Shown here one piece after another: positions 26,892 through 34,765 of a DNA stretch of 64,000 nucleotides. Both the position numbers and the translations under genes were made by a program. The stretch lies in NCBI GenBank assembly GCA_052379645.1, contig JBQSYU010000013.1; one strand, written 5' to 3'. The DNA comes from Arthrobacter_H sp030452125. GTDB lineage: Bacteria; Actinomycetota; Actinomycetes; Actinomycetales; Micrococcaceae. The notes under the pieces were generated by a model. It was not told where the DNA came from. It saw only the letters and a list, made by a program, of their open reading frames with translations, and searched no databases. Each line of letters starts with the position of its first letter. Positions within the stretch are counted from its first letter, which is position 1.

Positions 26892-28439
26892 ATGACAACG
26901 CCGTCAAACGAACCGGATACCCGTCCGAACGATGCCCCGGACGCCACTGCGGAGGACGACGCCGAACAGGCGCCCGGGCTGCGCGAATCCGCCCAAAGCC
27001 CGGCCGTGTTGATGCGCAAGCGGATCGGTCTCTTCGCCGGGCCGGTGCTGGCCGTCGTCGTCTTCTTCCTGCTGCCCGGCGATCTGGCCCAACCCGCCCG
27101 GTTCACCGCCGCGGTGGCGACCGTGATGGCCCTGTGGTGGATGACCGAGGCGATCCCGTTGGCCGCCACCGCGCTGCTTCCGCTCGTGTTGTTCCCCATG
27201 CTCAACGTCGCCGGAATGGGCGATGCCGCGGCACCGTATGCGAATCCGATCATCTTCCTGTTCATGGGTGGCTTCATGCTCGCCCTGGCCCTGCAACGGT
27301 GGAACCTGCACCGGCGGATCGCGCTGGCCACCGTGCTGCTGGTGGGGACCAAGCCCCGCCAGCTGATCGGCGGGTTCATGATCGCCACCGGGTTCATGAG
27401 CATGTGGGTGTCCAACACCGCCACGGCGGTGATGATGCTGCCCATCGGGATGTCGGTGCTGGCGTTGACCGCGCGGATGAGCGATGAGAAGAAGGTACCC
27501 CCGAAATTCGGGATCGCCCTGATGCTCGGCATCGCCTACTCCGCCTCCATCGGCTCGCTGGGCACCGTCATCGGGACCCCGCCCAACGCCCTGATGGTGG
27601 GTTATCTGCAACAGGCCCACGACATCCATGTCGGTTTCGGACAGTGGATGCTGGTGGGCGTTCCCATGTCGGTCGTCTTCATGGCGGTGGCCTGGTACCT
27701 GCTGACCTTCGTGATCTTCAAGCCCGAGATCAGCGAGATCCCCGGCGGCCGCCAGCTCATCTCCGATGAGTACAAGAAGCTGGGCCGGATGAACGTCGGG
27801 GAGAAACTGGTCCTGGCGATCTTCGTGCTCGCCGCGGCCTCCTGGATCACCGTGCCGCTGCTGTGGCCCGATACCTCCATCGAGGATGCCGTCATTGCGA
27901 TGTGCGTCGCCGTGGCCCTGTTCATCATCCCGGCGAACCTGCGCAAGGGCGTCCCGCTGCTGAACTGGGGCAGTGCCAAGGAACTGCCCTGGGACATCCT
28001 GCTGCTCTTCGGCGGCGGGCTGGCCCTGTCGGCTCAATTCACCGAAACCGGCCTAAGCAAATGGGTCGGCGAACAAGTGGACGGCCTGGGCTTCCTGCCG
28101 GTGGTGGTCCTGATCGCCGCCGTGGCCCTGATCGTGTTGGGGCTGACGGAACTGACCAGCAACACGGCCACCGCGGCCGCGTTCCTGCCGCTGATCGGAG
28201 GGGTCGCCGTCGGGCTGGGATTGGACCCGATGCTCCTGGTGGTTCCCGTCGCCATCGCCGCCACCTGTGCTTTCATGTTGCCGGTGGCCACCCCGCCCAA
28301 TGCCATCGCCTACTCCAGCGGCTACGTCGAGATCTCCGACATGCTCAAGGCCGGCATCTGGCTGAACGTCATCTCGCTGGTCCTGACCACTTTGACCACC
28401 ATGACGTTGGCGGTCTGGGTCTTCGACGTCGTCTATTAG
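26892..28439 (+). CDS. SLC13/DASS-type dicarboxylate or anion symporter
   Basis: A 515-residue membrane transporter of the divalent anion:Na+ symporter family (INDY/VcINDY type). Two SNT motifs are present: SNTATAVMMLP (around residue 176) and SNTATAAAFLP (around residue 425), each forming a substrate/sodium site, plus PVATPPNAIAYSSG. The first 38 residues are acidic and cytosolic. Likely substrates are C4-dicarboxylates or citrate; sulfate cannot be excluded. ATG 26892 follows AGAAGGA; upstream in-frame sequence is not family-like. Confidence 0.9.
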   Translation: MTTPSNEPDTRPNDAPDATAEDDAEQAPGLRESAQSPAVLMRKRIGLFAGPVLAVVVFFLLPGDLAQPARFTAAVATVMALWWMTEAIPLAATALLPLVLFPMLNVAGMGDAAAPYANPIIFLFMGGFMLALALQRWNLHRRIALATVLLVGTKPRQLIGGFMIATGFMSMWVSNTATAVMMLPIGMSVLALTARMSDEKKVPPKFGIALMLGIAYSASIGSLGTVIGTPPNALMVGYLQQAHDIHVGFGQWMLVGVPMSVVFMAVAWYLLTFVIFKPEISEIPGGRQLISDEYKKLGRMNVGEKLVLAIFVLAAASWITVPLLWPDTSIEDAVIAMCVAVALFIIPANLRKGVPLLNWGSAKELPWDILLLFGGGLALSAQFTETGLSKWVGEQVDGLGFLPVVVLIAAVALIVLGLTELTSNTATAAAFLPLIGGVAVGLGLDPMLLVVPVAIAATCAFMLPVATPPNAIAYSSGYVEISDMLKAGIWLNVISLVLTTLTTMTLAVWVFDVVY

Positions 28440-28467
28440 CCGCCAGCGGCCCCGGTAGGGTGGGGCC

Positions 28468-28875
28468 ATGAGTTCCACGGACGTCACCATTGCCTTGCGC
28501 TGGTCGGATCAGGATGCCAACGGCCACCTGAACCACGCCCGCATCGTCACCCTCATGGAGGAAGCCAGGGTGCGGTGGATCCGCACCGAGGACGGGTTCG
28601 CCCGGTTGCTGATGGGGGTGGTCGTCGCCTCGATGACCGTGGACTACCTGGCCCAGGCCGAATACATCCCGTCGATGACCATCGGCCTGGGCATCGAGCG
28701 CATCGGGACGAAATCCTTCACCCTGCGACACACCGGCGTCCAGGACGGGACGACCGTGTTCGTGGGCACCACGGTCATCGTCCCGTTGGCGGCCGACGGT
28801 GCGGCCTCCCGCGCGTTGACCGATGACGAGCGCGAGGCATTGGGCAGGCATCTGGTGCAGGACCCCGCCGAATAA
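28468..28875 (+). CDS. Acyl-CoA thioesterase, hotdog (4HBT) family
   Basis: A 135-residue hotdog-fold thioesterase. The catalytic region is RWSDQDANGHLNHARIV (Asp, with NGHLNH) followed by the long central helix LMEEARVRWI. Hydrolyses an acyl-CoA to free acid and CoA; chain length unknown. It begins 28 bases after the SLC13 gene and may be co-transcribed with it. Confidence 0.88.
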   Translation: MSSTDVTIALRWSDQDANGHLNHARIVTLMEEARVRWIRTEDGFARLLMGVVVASMTVDYLAQAEYIPSMTIGLGIERIGTKSFTLRHTGVQDGTTVFVGTTVIVPLAADGAASRALTDDEREALGRHLVQDPAE

Positions 28876-29102
28876 CCGGTCCACCGCACGATTCCTCCTC
28901 CGGAAGCGCGCGGGGTCGCTGCTGCGCGGGGCCCGACGGCGGCGTAGCGCCGAAGCGGTGGTAAAGTCGAGGTAGATATGCTTCTGCCGCCCGTGGGTCG
29001 CTGAAGCCCTTGATTTTCCCGGTTCGCTCCGGCGTCGACTGTTCACCTGACGCTGCCGGCCGGATACCGAAGAAACCAGAACAGCACAGAGAACGGACAC
29101 TC

Positions 29103-30776
29103 TTGAGAAAAAAGCAGCACCAGACCCCGCCCGCACTCGCCAAGGGAGCCCTGCGTGTCATGCCGTTGGGCGGCCTGGGAGAGATCGGCCGCAACATGAC
29201 CGTCTTCGAATACGGTGGCAAGTTGCTCATCGTCGACTGCGGCGTCCTCTTCCCCGAGGAACAGCACCCCGGCGTCGACGTCATCCTCCCGGACTTCTCG
29301 GCGATCCGCGACCGCCTGGACGATGTGGTGGGCCTCGTGCTCACCCACGGCCACGAGGACCACATCGGCGGCATCCCGTACCTGCTGCGTGAACGCGCCG
29401 ACATCCCCTTGATCTCCGCCCGGCTGACGCTGGCCTTCGTGAAGACCAAGCTGCAGGAACACCGGATCAAGCCCAACGTGGTCCAGGTCAAGGAAGGCGA
29501 ACGCAAGAAGTTCGGTCCCTTCGACCTCGAGTTCCTGGCCGTGAACCACTCCATCCCCGACGGCCTGGCCGTGGCGATCCGCACCGGTGCCGGCACCGTG
29601 CTGGCCACGGGCGACTTCAAGATGGACCAGTTCCCGCTGGACCGCCGCATCACCGACCTGGCCGGCTTCGCCCGGTTGGGCGAGGAAGGCGTGGACCTGT
29701 TCCTGCCGGACTCCACCAACGCCGAGGTCCCGGGCTTCATGGCCGCCGAAGCCGATCTGCTGCCGGCCATCGACAACGTCATGCGTACCGCCCCGCGCCG
29801 CGTGATCGTCTCCTCCTTCGCCTCGCATGTGCACCGCATCCAGCAGGTCATCGACTCCGCCCATAAGTACGGCCGCAAGGTCGCCTTCGTGGGCCGTTCG
29901 ATGGTCCGCAACATGGGCACGGCCCGCGAGCTGGGCTACCTGAAGATCCCGCGCAACGTGCTCGTGGACTTCAAGGAGGTCGACAAGATGGCGCCGGAGA
30001 AGGTCGTCATCATCTGCACCGGTTCGCAGGGTGAACCGATGGCCGCACTGGCCCGCATGGCCAACCAGGACCACATCATCGACCTCATCGAAGGCGATAC
30101 CGTCCTGCTGGCCTCCTCGCTGGTCCCGGGCAACGAGACCTCGATCTACCGCCTGATCAACGACCTGACGAAGCTCGGCGCCAACGTGGTGCACAAGGGC
30201 AACGCGAAGGTCCACGTCTCCGGGCACGCCTCGGCCGGCGAACTGGTGTACTGCTACAATCTGGTGCGCCCGAAGAACGTCATGCCGGTCCACGGCGAAC
30301 ACCGCCACCTGAAGGCCAACGCCGAACTGGCGGTGCGCACCGGGGTGGATCCCAAGAATGCACTGGTCCTCGAGGACGGCGTGACCGTCGACCTCAAGGA
30401 CGGCGTCGCCCGCGTCTCGGGCAACGTCGCCGCCGACTACGTCTACGTCGAGAACATGGTCGCCGGCGCGGCCACGGAGGAGTCCCTGCAGGACCGCATC
30501 CGTCTGGCCGAGGACGGCGCGCTGACCGTGCTGGCCATCGTGGACCCGGCGACCGGCGCCCTGGAGGAGGACCCCGAGTTCTTCCCGGTGGGCTTCAGCT
30601 TCTCCAATAAGGACCTCGGCAAGGCCGTGGGCATCGTGGAGAAGACCCTCAACGGACTCAAGGGCGTCAAGACCGGGCCGGACGCGGAACGGGCGATCTC
30701 CCAGGCCCTGGTGCGCTGGTCCGACCGCGCCTTGCGCCGCAAGCCCGTCGTCACGGTCATCACCGTCGACGCCTAG
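29103..30776 (+). CDS. rnj: Ribonuclease J
   Basis: Metallo-beta-lactamase/beta-CASP RNase with endo- and 5'-exonuclease activity in mRNA decay and rRNA processing. About 557 residues, usual for the family. Motifs: PLGGLGEIGRNM, the zinc motif HGHEDHIGG, VNHSIPD, GDFK, SGHASAGE and PVHGEHRHL. The only suitable starts are TTG codons: I chose 29103, which places GGLGEIG near residue 19 as in relatives; TTG 29010 would add 31 residues. Preceded by a 227-base gap with no gene seen, and followed by a strong intrinsic terminator. Confidence 0.93.
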   Translation: MRKKQHQTPPALAKGALRVMPLGGLGEIGRNMTVFEYGGKLLIVDCGVLFPEEQHPGVDVILPDFSAIRDRLDDVVGLVLTHGHEDHIGGIPYLLRERADIPLISARLTLAFVKTKLQEHRIKPNVVQVKEGERKKFGPFDLEFLAVNHSIPDGLAVAIRTGAGTVLATGDFKMDQFPLDRRITDLAGFARLGEEGVDLFLPDSTNAEVPGFMAAEADLLPAIDNVMRTAPRRVIVSSFASHVHRIQQVIDSAHKYGRKVAFVGRSMVRNMGTARELGYLKIPRNVLVDFKEVDKMAPEKVVIICTGSQGEPMAALARMANQDHIIDLIEGDTVLLASSLVPGNETSIYRLINDLTKLGANVVHKGNAKVHVSGHASAGELVYCYNLVRPKNVMPVHGEHRHLKANAELAVRTGVDPKNALVLEDGVTVDLKDGVARVSGNVAADYVYVENMVAGAATEESLQDRIRLAEDGALTVLAIVDPATGALEEDPEFFPVGFSFSNKDLGKAVGIVEKTLNGLKGVKTGPDAERAISQALVRWSDRALRRKPVVTVITVDA

Positions 30777-30791
30777 GCTCCGCCGCCCACC

Positions 30792-30829
30792 AAACCGGTT
30801 CCGATCCCTGCGATCGGGACCGGTTTTTT
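30792..30829 (+). terminator. Intrinsic terminator of rnj
   Basis: A 14-bp stem with one G-T wobble, AACCGGTTCCGATC (30793-30806) and GATCGGGACCGGTT (30812-30825), five-base loop, then a run of six T (30824-30829). Classical Rho-independent form, 16 bases after the stop. Confidence 0.92.
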
Positions 30830-30880
30830 GGTGCCCGACGGCGGCTCGGGAACCGGGGCCGGTGATGCTACGCTGGTCAT

Positions 30881-30894
30881 CGAAAGTTTGTTCT
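30881..30894. promoter_or_regulatory. Candidate LexA (SOS) box upstream of umuDC
   Basis: CGAAAGTTTGTTCT matches the actinobacterial/Gram-positive LexA consensus CGAACnnnnGTTCG at 8 of 10 defined positions. It lies 17 bases before the umuD GTG, where repression of the mutagenesis operon is expected. Confidence 0.55.
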
Positions 30895-30910
30895 ATTCCA
30901 GGGGGGTGTC

Positions 30911-31351
30911 GTGTTCGGTCAGGAGCCCGTGCATGTCCCGCCGCCCGGCACCTTCGGCGGGGATGAGGCCACCGGCGGGCCGACGGCGGAACGCCAGGCC
31001 AGCGGCTTCCCGTCCCCGGCCCGCGACTACTTCCACGGTGGGATCGACCTGAACCGGCATCTGATCCGCGATAGGACGTCCACGTTCATCATGCGTGTGG
31101 CGGGGAACTCGATGGCCGCCTCGGGCATCTGCGACGGGGACGAGGTGATCGTGGACCGCTCCCTTCCGGTGCGCGACGGCCGGGTCGTCATCGCCGTCCT
31201 GGAGGCCGAAATGGTCATCCGGCGCCTGGGCATCGACGCCGATGGGGTCTGGCTGCGCACCGACGACCCCGCGACCGGTCCGGTCATGGTCCGGGCGTTG
31301 GAGGACCTCACCGTCTGGGGCGTGGTCACCCGCTGCCTGCACCATGTCTGA
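30911..31351 (+). CDS. umuD: UmuD-like S24 peptidase, Pol V accessory protein
   Basis: A 146-residue UmuD homologue: the processed form joins UmuC in translesion synthesis after RecA-stimulated self-cleavage. The cleavage region reads ASGFPSPARDY (QCGFPSPAADY in E. coli) and the serine motif is GNSMAASGI. At the catalytic lysine position the sequence is MVIRRLG where E. coli has FTVKKLQ, so Lys97 is replaced by Arg. Self-cleavage may be weak or altered. GTG start at 30911 with AGGGGGG upstream. The umuC ATG overlaps its last eight bases. Confidence 0.85.
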   Translation: MFGQEPVHVPPPGTFGGDEATGGPTAERQASGFPSPARDYFHGGIDLNRHLIRDRTSTFIMRVAGNSMAASGICDGDEVIVDRSLPVRDGRVVIAVLEAEMVIRRLGIDADGVWLRTDDPATGPVMVRALEDLTVWGVVTRCLHHV

Positions 31352-32645
31352 GCCGGGTCCCGGACGCGGGCGCATGGCACTGGTGGACGTGAACAATTTC
31401 TATGTCTCCTGCGAGCGGGCCTTCGACCCGCGACTGGAAGGCCGTCCCGTCGTCGTGCTCTCGAACAACGACGGCTGCGTGGTCGCCCGGTCACCCGAAG
31501 CCAAGCAGCTCGGCATCAAGACCGGCACCCCGTGGTTCCAGGTCGCCGGGAGCGCGGAGGGCATGGGGCTGGTGGCCCGCTCCAGCAACTACGAGCTCTA
31601 CGGTGACATGTCGTCCCGCGTGATGGAGGTCATCGGACGGTTCGGCGCCTGGCAGGAGGTCTACTCGATCGACGAGTCGTTCATCGGGCTACCGGGGGAC
31701 GAATCGTGGCTGCGGGACAGCGCGCGCCGGATCCGGGAAGCGGTGTGGCGCAACGTCGGGGTCCCGGTCTGCGTGGGGGTCGCCCCGACCAAGACCCTGG
31801 CGAAGTTCGCCAACCACGTGGCCAAGCACAACCCCGGTCTGGGTGGGGTCTGTTCACTCGACAGCGTCCCGCCGGAGGAGATCCACCGCATCCAATCACG
31901 CGTCCCCGTCACCGGGCTGTGGGGTGTCGGGGCCAGAAACGGGCAACGCCTCAACGCCCTGGGCATCGAAACGATCGCCGATCTGCGGGCGGCGGACCCG
32001 CTGGTGATCCGCAAGAAGTTCTCGGTGGTGCTGCAGCGCACCGTGCTTGAACTCAACGGCACACCGTGCATTCCCGAGGTCGAGGAGCGGGCGGACAAGG
32101 CGCAGATCATGTTCTCGCGTAGTTTCTCCACCCCGGTGACCACCGCCTCGGACATGGACCAGGTGATGGCGCTCTACGCCCAACGCGGGGCCGCGCGGAT
32201 GGCTGCCGAGGGATTGCGGGCCACGATGCTCACCGTCAGTGCCGGGGTCAGCCGCTTTGCCGGATCCGCGGAAGCACCGGGGGCGAATCCGGTGGTGGGC
32301 GTGAGGTTGTCGGCGCCGACGCAGGATCCGATCGTGCTCACCCGGACCGCCGTCGCGGCGATGCGGGAACGGTTGGTCCCCGGGATGCGGTACGTGCGGG
32401 CCGGGGTGGTGCTCTCGGGCCTGGAGCCGGCGGATGGCCAGGCGGCTTTCGAGGCCTTCACGGCCGAGGGGGAGGAGCGCCGGATGGGGACGCTGCTCGG
32501 GGATGTGCGCGCCCGTTTCGGACAGGCGGCGATCGGGTTGGGCCATGCCGGGCTGGCCGAACCGGCGGCCTGGACGATGAAACGCGAATTCGCTTCGCCC
32601 CGCTACACCACCGAATGGTCCGACCTGCCCGTGGTCACCGCGTGA
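31344..32645 (+). CDS. umuC: Y-family DNA polymerase V catalytic subunit
   Basis: Error-prone translesion polymerase, 433 residues. Palm motifs: LVDVNNFYVSCERAFDP with the first metal aspartate, VLSNNDGCVVARS, and YSIDESF with the catalytic Asp-Glu. A helix-hairpin-helix segment (GLWGVGARNGQRLNALGI) and a little-finger domain follow. ATG 31344 overlaps umuD; a second Met ten residues in (MALVDVNN) is an alternative. Co-regulated with umuD, probably under LexA. Confidence 0.92.
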   Translation: MSEPGPGRGRMALVDVNNFYVSCERAFDPRLEGRPVVVLSNNDGCVVARSPEAKQLGIKTGTPWFQVAGSAEGMGLVARSSNYELYGDMSSRVMEVIGRFGAWQEVYSIDESFIGLPGDESWLRDSARRIREAVWRNVGVPVCVGVAPTKTLAKFANHVAKHNPGLGGVCSLDSVPPEEIHRIQSRVPVTGLWGVGARNGQRLNALGIETIADLRAADPLVIRKKFSVVLQRTVLELNGTPCIPEVEERADKAQIMFSRSFSTPVTTASDMDQVMALYAQRGAARMAAEGLRATMLTVSAGVSRFAGSAEAPGANPVVGVRLSAPTQDPIVLTRTAVAAMRERLVPGMRYVRAGVVLSGLEPADGQAAFEAFTAEGEERRMGTLLGDVRARFGQAAIGLGHAGLAEPAAWTMKREFASPRYTTEWSDLPVVTA

Positions 32646-32649
32646 ATCC

Positions 32650-32684
32650 GGCCCCGGCCTCCCCGCGGTGGGGAGGCCGGGGCC
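32650..32684. terminator. 15-bp perfect hairpin after umuC
   Basis: GGCCCCGGCCTCCCC (32650-32664) and its complement (32670-32684) around a five-base loop, in the gap between converging umuC and the reductase gene. Very GC-rich, no T-run; probably a bidirectional terminator. Confidence 0.7.
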
Positions 32685-32699
32685 CCGGGATGGTGTCGG

Positions 32700-33707
32700 C
32701 TAGAGCTTGACGACCATCTTGCCGGTGTTGGCGCCGCGCATCAGGTCCAGGAACGCGTCGACCGCGTGATCCAGTCCCTCGACCACGGTCTCGTCGAAGA
32801 CGAGCTCCCCGGCCGCCAGCCTGGCCCCTGCCTGTTCGGCGAAGGCCGGGAGGTGCTCGGTGTAGTTCCCGACCGTGAAGCCCTGCAGGCGCAGGCCCTT
32901 GGTGATCAGGTTGGCCATGTTCCGTGGGCCGGCCTCGGGCTCGGTGATGTTGTACTGCGAGATGGCCCCGCACAGGGCCACCCGTCCACCGGTCTTCAGG
33001 GTGCCGAGGGCTGCTTCGAGGTGCTCGCCGCCGACGTTGTCGAAGTAGACGTCGATGCCTTCGGGGGCGGCTGCTGCCAGCTGGCCGGCGATATCGCCGT
33101 CCTTGTAGTTGAAGGCGGTATCGAACCCGTACTTGGAGGTCAGCAGTTCGATCTTCTCGGGGCTGCCCGCCGAACCGATGACCCGGGCCGCGCCCTTGAG
33201 CCGGGCGATCTGGCCGACCATCGTCCCCACGGCCCCGGCGGCACCGGAGACGAAGACGGTGTCACCTTCCTTCATGGAGGCGATCTCGAGCAGGCCGACC
33301 CAGGCGGTCAGGCCGGTCATGCCCAACGCGCCCAGGTAGACCGACGCCGGCAGGCCCGGCAGTTCCTGTACGGCGCGGAATCCTGCGGCAGGGCCCTGGG
33401 CGACATCCCGCCAGCCCAGGTCGTGCAGGACCAGGGTGCCTTCGGCCAGCGAATCGTCGCGGCTCTCGATGACGCGGCCGACGGCCCCGCCTCCCATGAC
33501 CTCGCCGACGTTGAACGGGGGGATGTAGGATCCGGTGTTGTCGTTCATCCGGCCGCGCATGTAGGGGTCGACGGAGATGAAGTCGTTGGCGACCCGTACC
33601 TCGCCTTCGCCCAATGCCGGAAGATCGACGACGGCGGTGCGGAAGTTCTCGTGGTCGGGCCACCCGGTGGGGCGCTGGGCGAGCTGGATCTGTGTACTGG
33701 AAGTCAT
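32700..33707 (-). CDS. Zinc-free NADP-dependent MDR oxidoreductase (CurA/leukotriene reductase-like)
   Basis: A 335-residue medium-chain reductase without zinc-binding cysteines. N-domain motif ISVDPYMRGRMND and cofactor loop VSGAAGAVGTMVGQIA, with FDNVGGEHLEAAL, mark the leukotriene B4 12-hydroxydehydrogenase/CurA group, which reduce alpha,beta-unsaturated ketones and aldehydes with NADPH. AAGGGAG precedes the ATG at 33707. It is divergent from a TetR gene that probably controls it. Confidence 0.9.
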   Translation of the reverse strand: MTSSTQIQLAQRPTGWPDHENFRTAVVDLPALGEGEVRVANDFISVDPYMRGRMNDNTGSYIPPFNVGEVMGGGAVGRVIESRDDSLAEGTLVLHDLGWRDVAQGPAAGFRAVQELPGLPASVYLGALGMTGLTAWVGLLEIASMKEGDTVFVSGAAGAVGTMVGQIARLKGAARVIGSAGSPEKIELLTSKYGFDTAFNYKDGDIAGQLAAAAPEGIDVYFDNVGGEHLEAALGTLKTGGRVALCGAISQYNITEPEAGPRNMANLITKGLRLQGFTVGNYTEHLPAFAEQAGARLAAGELVFDETVVEGLDHAVDAFLDLMRGANTGKMVVKL

Positions 33708-33731
33708 GGAATTGCTCCCTTGAAGTCGGTG

Positions 33732-33775
33732 GTATCGCTGACTGCGATAGGTCTATAATATTAGAACGATCGATA
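33732..33775. promoter_or_regulatory. Divergent promoter and operator, reductase / TetR
   Basis: In the 142-base divergent gap there is TATAAT at 33754-33759 (+ strand), flanked by an outer inverted pair GTATCG (33732-33737) / CGATAC (33770-33775) and an inner pair TATCGC (33733-33738) / GCGATA (33744-33749). This suits binding by the adjacent TetR protein over the shared promoter. Confidence 0.5.
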
Positions 33776-33849
33776 CAAAATAAACATTTTGAGGCGAAGT
33801 TCACCCCGAGCGCAATGCCGGGGGATTCGACGGGGCCGGAAGGAGACAC

Positions 33850-34473
33850 ATGGCACGGAGCAAGGCATTCGACGTGGATGAGGTCATCCAAGCGGCCCGG
33901 GACGTCTTCTGGGTCGCGGGTTACGATGCCGCGGCCATGCCCGAACTGGAGCGGGCCACGGGGTTGGGCCGCTCGAGCATCTACAACGCCTTCGGCTCCA
34001 AGCGGGGGCTCTTCGACGCGGCAGTGCAGAGCTATCTGGACCAGGTGGTCCGGCCCCGGCTCGAGGTCCTGGTCACGGCCCGGGACGGGGCCGCGGGGCT
34101 TGGCGCCTACTTCGATTCCCTGGCCGATGCCGTGTGCGGGGAAGTCGGCCCACAGCGCGGATGCCTGTTGCTCACCGCCTCATCGGGACGCAACAGCCGT
34201 GACGAAGCGGTGCGTACCGCCATGGAGGCCTACCGGGTCGAAGTGACCGGGGCCTTCGCTGCCGCCTTGCGCCGTGACCTGCCGGCGCCCGCCGTGGATC
34301 AGGCCCCGCCGGAGGGACCGGACGCCCAGGCCGAAACCCGGATCGACGAGCGGGCCCGTCTGCTCTTCGCCTTGTTGACCGCGGGGATGACCCTGGCGCG
34401 GATCAACCCCGTGGAGGCGGAAGCCACGCTGCGTTCGGCGGCCGCCTTCAGCACCCCGGCCCATGCCTCCTGA
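33850..34473 (+). CDS. TetR/AcrR family regulator
   Basis: A 207-residue repressor. The N-terminal helix-turn-helix reads MPELERATGLGRSSIYNAFGSKRGLFDAAV. The C-terminal domain contains CGEVGPQRGCLLL, seen in regulators responding to electrophiles or quaternary compounds. Divergent from the CurA-like reductase. GGAAGGAG lies before the ATG. Predicted to repress itself and the reductase in response to a reactive carbonyl, which is inference. Confidence 0.88.
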   Translation: MARSKAFDVDEVIQAARDVFWVAGYDAAAMPELERATGLGRSSIYNAFGSKRGLFDAAVQSYLDQVVRPRLEVLVTARDGAAGLGAYFDSLADAVCGEVGPQRGCLLLTASSGRNSRDEAVRTAMEAYRVEVTGAFAAALRRDLPAPAVDQAPPEGPDAQAETRIDERARLLFALLTAGMTLARINPVEAEATLRSAAAFSTPAHAS

Positions 34474-34765
34474 GGGCGGCGCACCATGCCGATGTGGGGT
34501 TGTCGGTCGATCCACGGTAAAATCCTTGTGGAATGTCATCCCGGCTGTGCCCCGCTCCGACGCCCGGGATGCGCGGAAACGGGGTCCAACCCCGCCCCTC
34601 CGCAACCATTAGCGCCATCGGCGCGCCTCGGACGATAGATCCGGGTGGCCCACCGGGCCGCCGTCGTACTTGTTGGGTGGCCTTGGCCTATCCCGGTCCG
34701 TGGTACTACATTCGGTAGTCCACGGCCCGTGGTCACACCACCCGCAACCCACTGGAGGCCAGCGC
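34474..34765 (+). promoter_or_regulatory. Structured leader of the nuclease-like operon
   Basis: No gene in these 292 bases. Three hairpins are visible: ATCCCGG/CCGGGAT (34538-34544 with 34564-34570), CGGGGT-cca-ACCCCG (34580-34594), and CCGTGG-t-ACTAC / GTAGTCCACGG (34698-34725) with one bulged base. Closely spaced hairpins suggest a long structured 5' leader. It matched no riboswitch I could recognise. Confidence 0.4.
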
